A DNA stretch of 5,191 nt from an uncultured Ruminococcus sp. (GTDB lineage Bacteria > Bacillota_A > Clostridia > Oscillospirales > Ruminococcaceae). The position numbers were made by a program, and so were the translations under genes. The DNA lies in assembly GCA_947303535.1 (NCBI GenBank), contig CAMYYQ010000126.1:1-5191 (forward strand). The letters are read 5' to 3'. Below are positions 5,164-5,191 of this stretch, one piece after another. Every line of letters begins with the position of its first letter. Position 1 is the stretch's first letter. The notes beneath the pieces were generated by a model that ran no database searches, was not told the origin of the DNA, and saw only the letters and a program-made list of their open reading frames with translations.

Positions 5164-5191
5164 GGCTCCCCCTGCCCGGCTCGAACGGGCG
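5163..5191 (-). tRNA. 3' end of a tRNA gene (partial, identity not determinable)
   Basis: Read on the minus strand: T stem GCCCG (5186-5190), 7-nt loop TTCGAGC (5179-5185), T stem CGGGC (5174-5178), acceptor 3' strand AGGGGGA (5167-5173), discriminator G (5166) and an encoded CCA (5163-5165). The geometry is exactly that of a tRNA T arm plus acceptor. The anticodon lies beyond the window. The implied 5' acceptor strand UCCCCCU with G73 is compatible with Asn or Arg among others, so I do not name it. Confidence 0.88.

Noticed and set aside
5131..5191. tRNA 3' end as the attachment site of an integrated island
   Set aside because: No integrase gene and no second copy of the tRNA end is visible in the window, and the tRNA terminator is intact.

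Overview
The window looks like a sortase-assembled surface-protein (pilus/adhesin) locus from a Gram-positive anaerobe of the class Clostridia, most likely a Ruminococcus or close Oscillospiraceae relative. The evidence is moderate GC content, AGGAGG-type ribosome binding sites, clean sigma-A type promoters, LPxTG-like sorting signals, a Thr-rich linker, and a surface protein with the Cys/His 'HTxxCY' repeats I associate with Clostridia. The genus is an inference from style, not from a marker gene.

Layout. (1) Positions 1-1384, minus strand: an operon read leftward from a strong extended -10 promoter (1430-1459). It encodes a small cytoplasmic coiled-coil protein of unknown function, a membrane-anchored type I signal peptidase, and the N-terminal 141 residues of a surface protein that runs off the left edge. 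(2) Positions 1385-1911: a divergent, AT-rich intergenic region with back-to-back promoters and no gene. The rightward transcript has an unusually long leader of about 138 nt with two hairpins, and the loop of the second is complementary to the Shine-Dalgarno region of the next gene. (3) Positions 1912-4372, plus strand: a tight operon encoding a second type I signal peptidase, a class C (pilus) sortase overlapping it by 4 nt (ATGA), and a 349-residue pilin/wall-anchored protein with a CnaB domain, a YPK pilin-like motif and an unusual LAQTG sorting signal. (4) Positions 4388-4426: a bidirectional terminator between convergent genes. (5) Positions 4425-5057, minus strand: a second, structurally different sortase with its own near-perfect promoter (5094-5122). 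(6) Positions 5131-5191: a terminator and the 3' end of a tRNA gene, both read leftward.

How it probably works. The surface precursors are exported and the two dedicated signal peptidases remove their leader peptides. The class C sortase joins pilin subunits through the pilin-motif lysine, and the independently transcribed second sortase may attach the product, or other substrates, to the cell wall. The partial surface protein on the minus strand could be the large partner adhesin. These roles come from family knowledge; the window itself shows the domains, motifs and gene order.

Most worth a second look: the signal peptidase/leader arrangement with its candidate SD-sequestering hairpin, the uncharacterised coiled-coil gene that opens the adhesin operon, the Cys/His repeats of the partial adhesin, and the non-canonical LAQTG signal paired with a sortase that lacks the usual lid motif.
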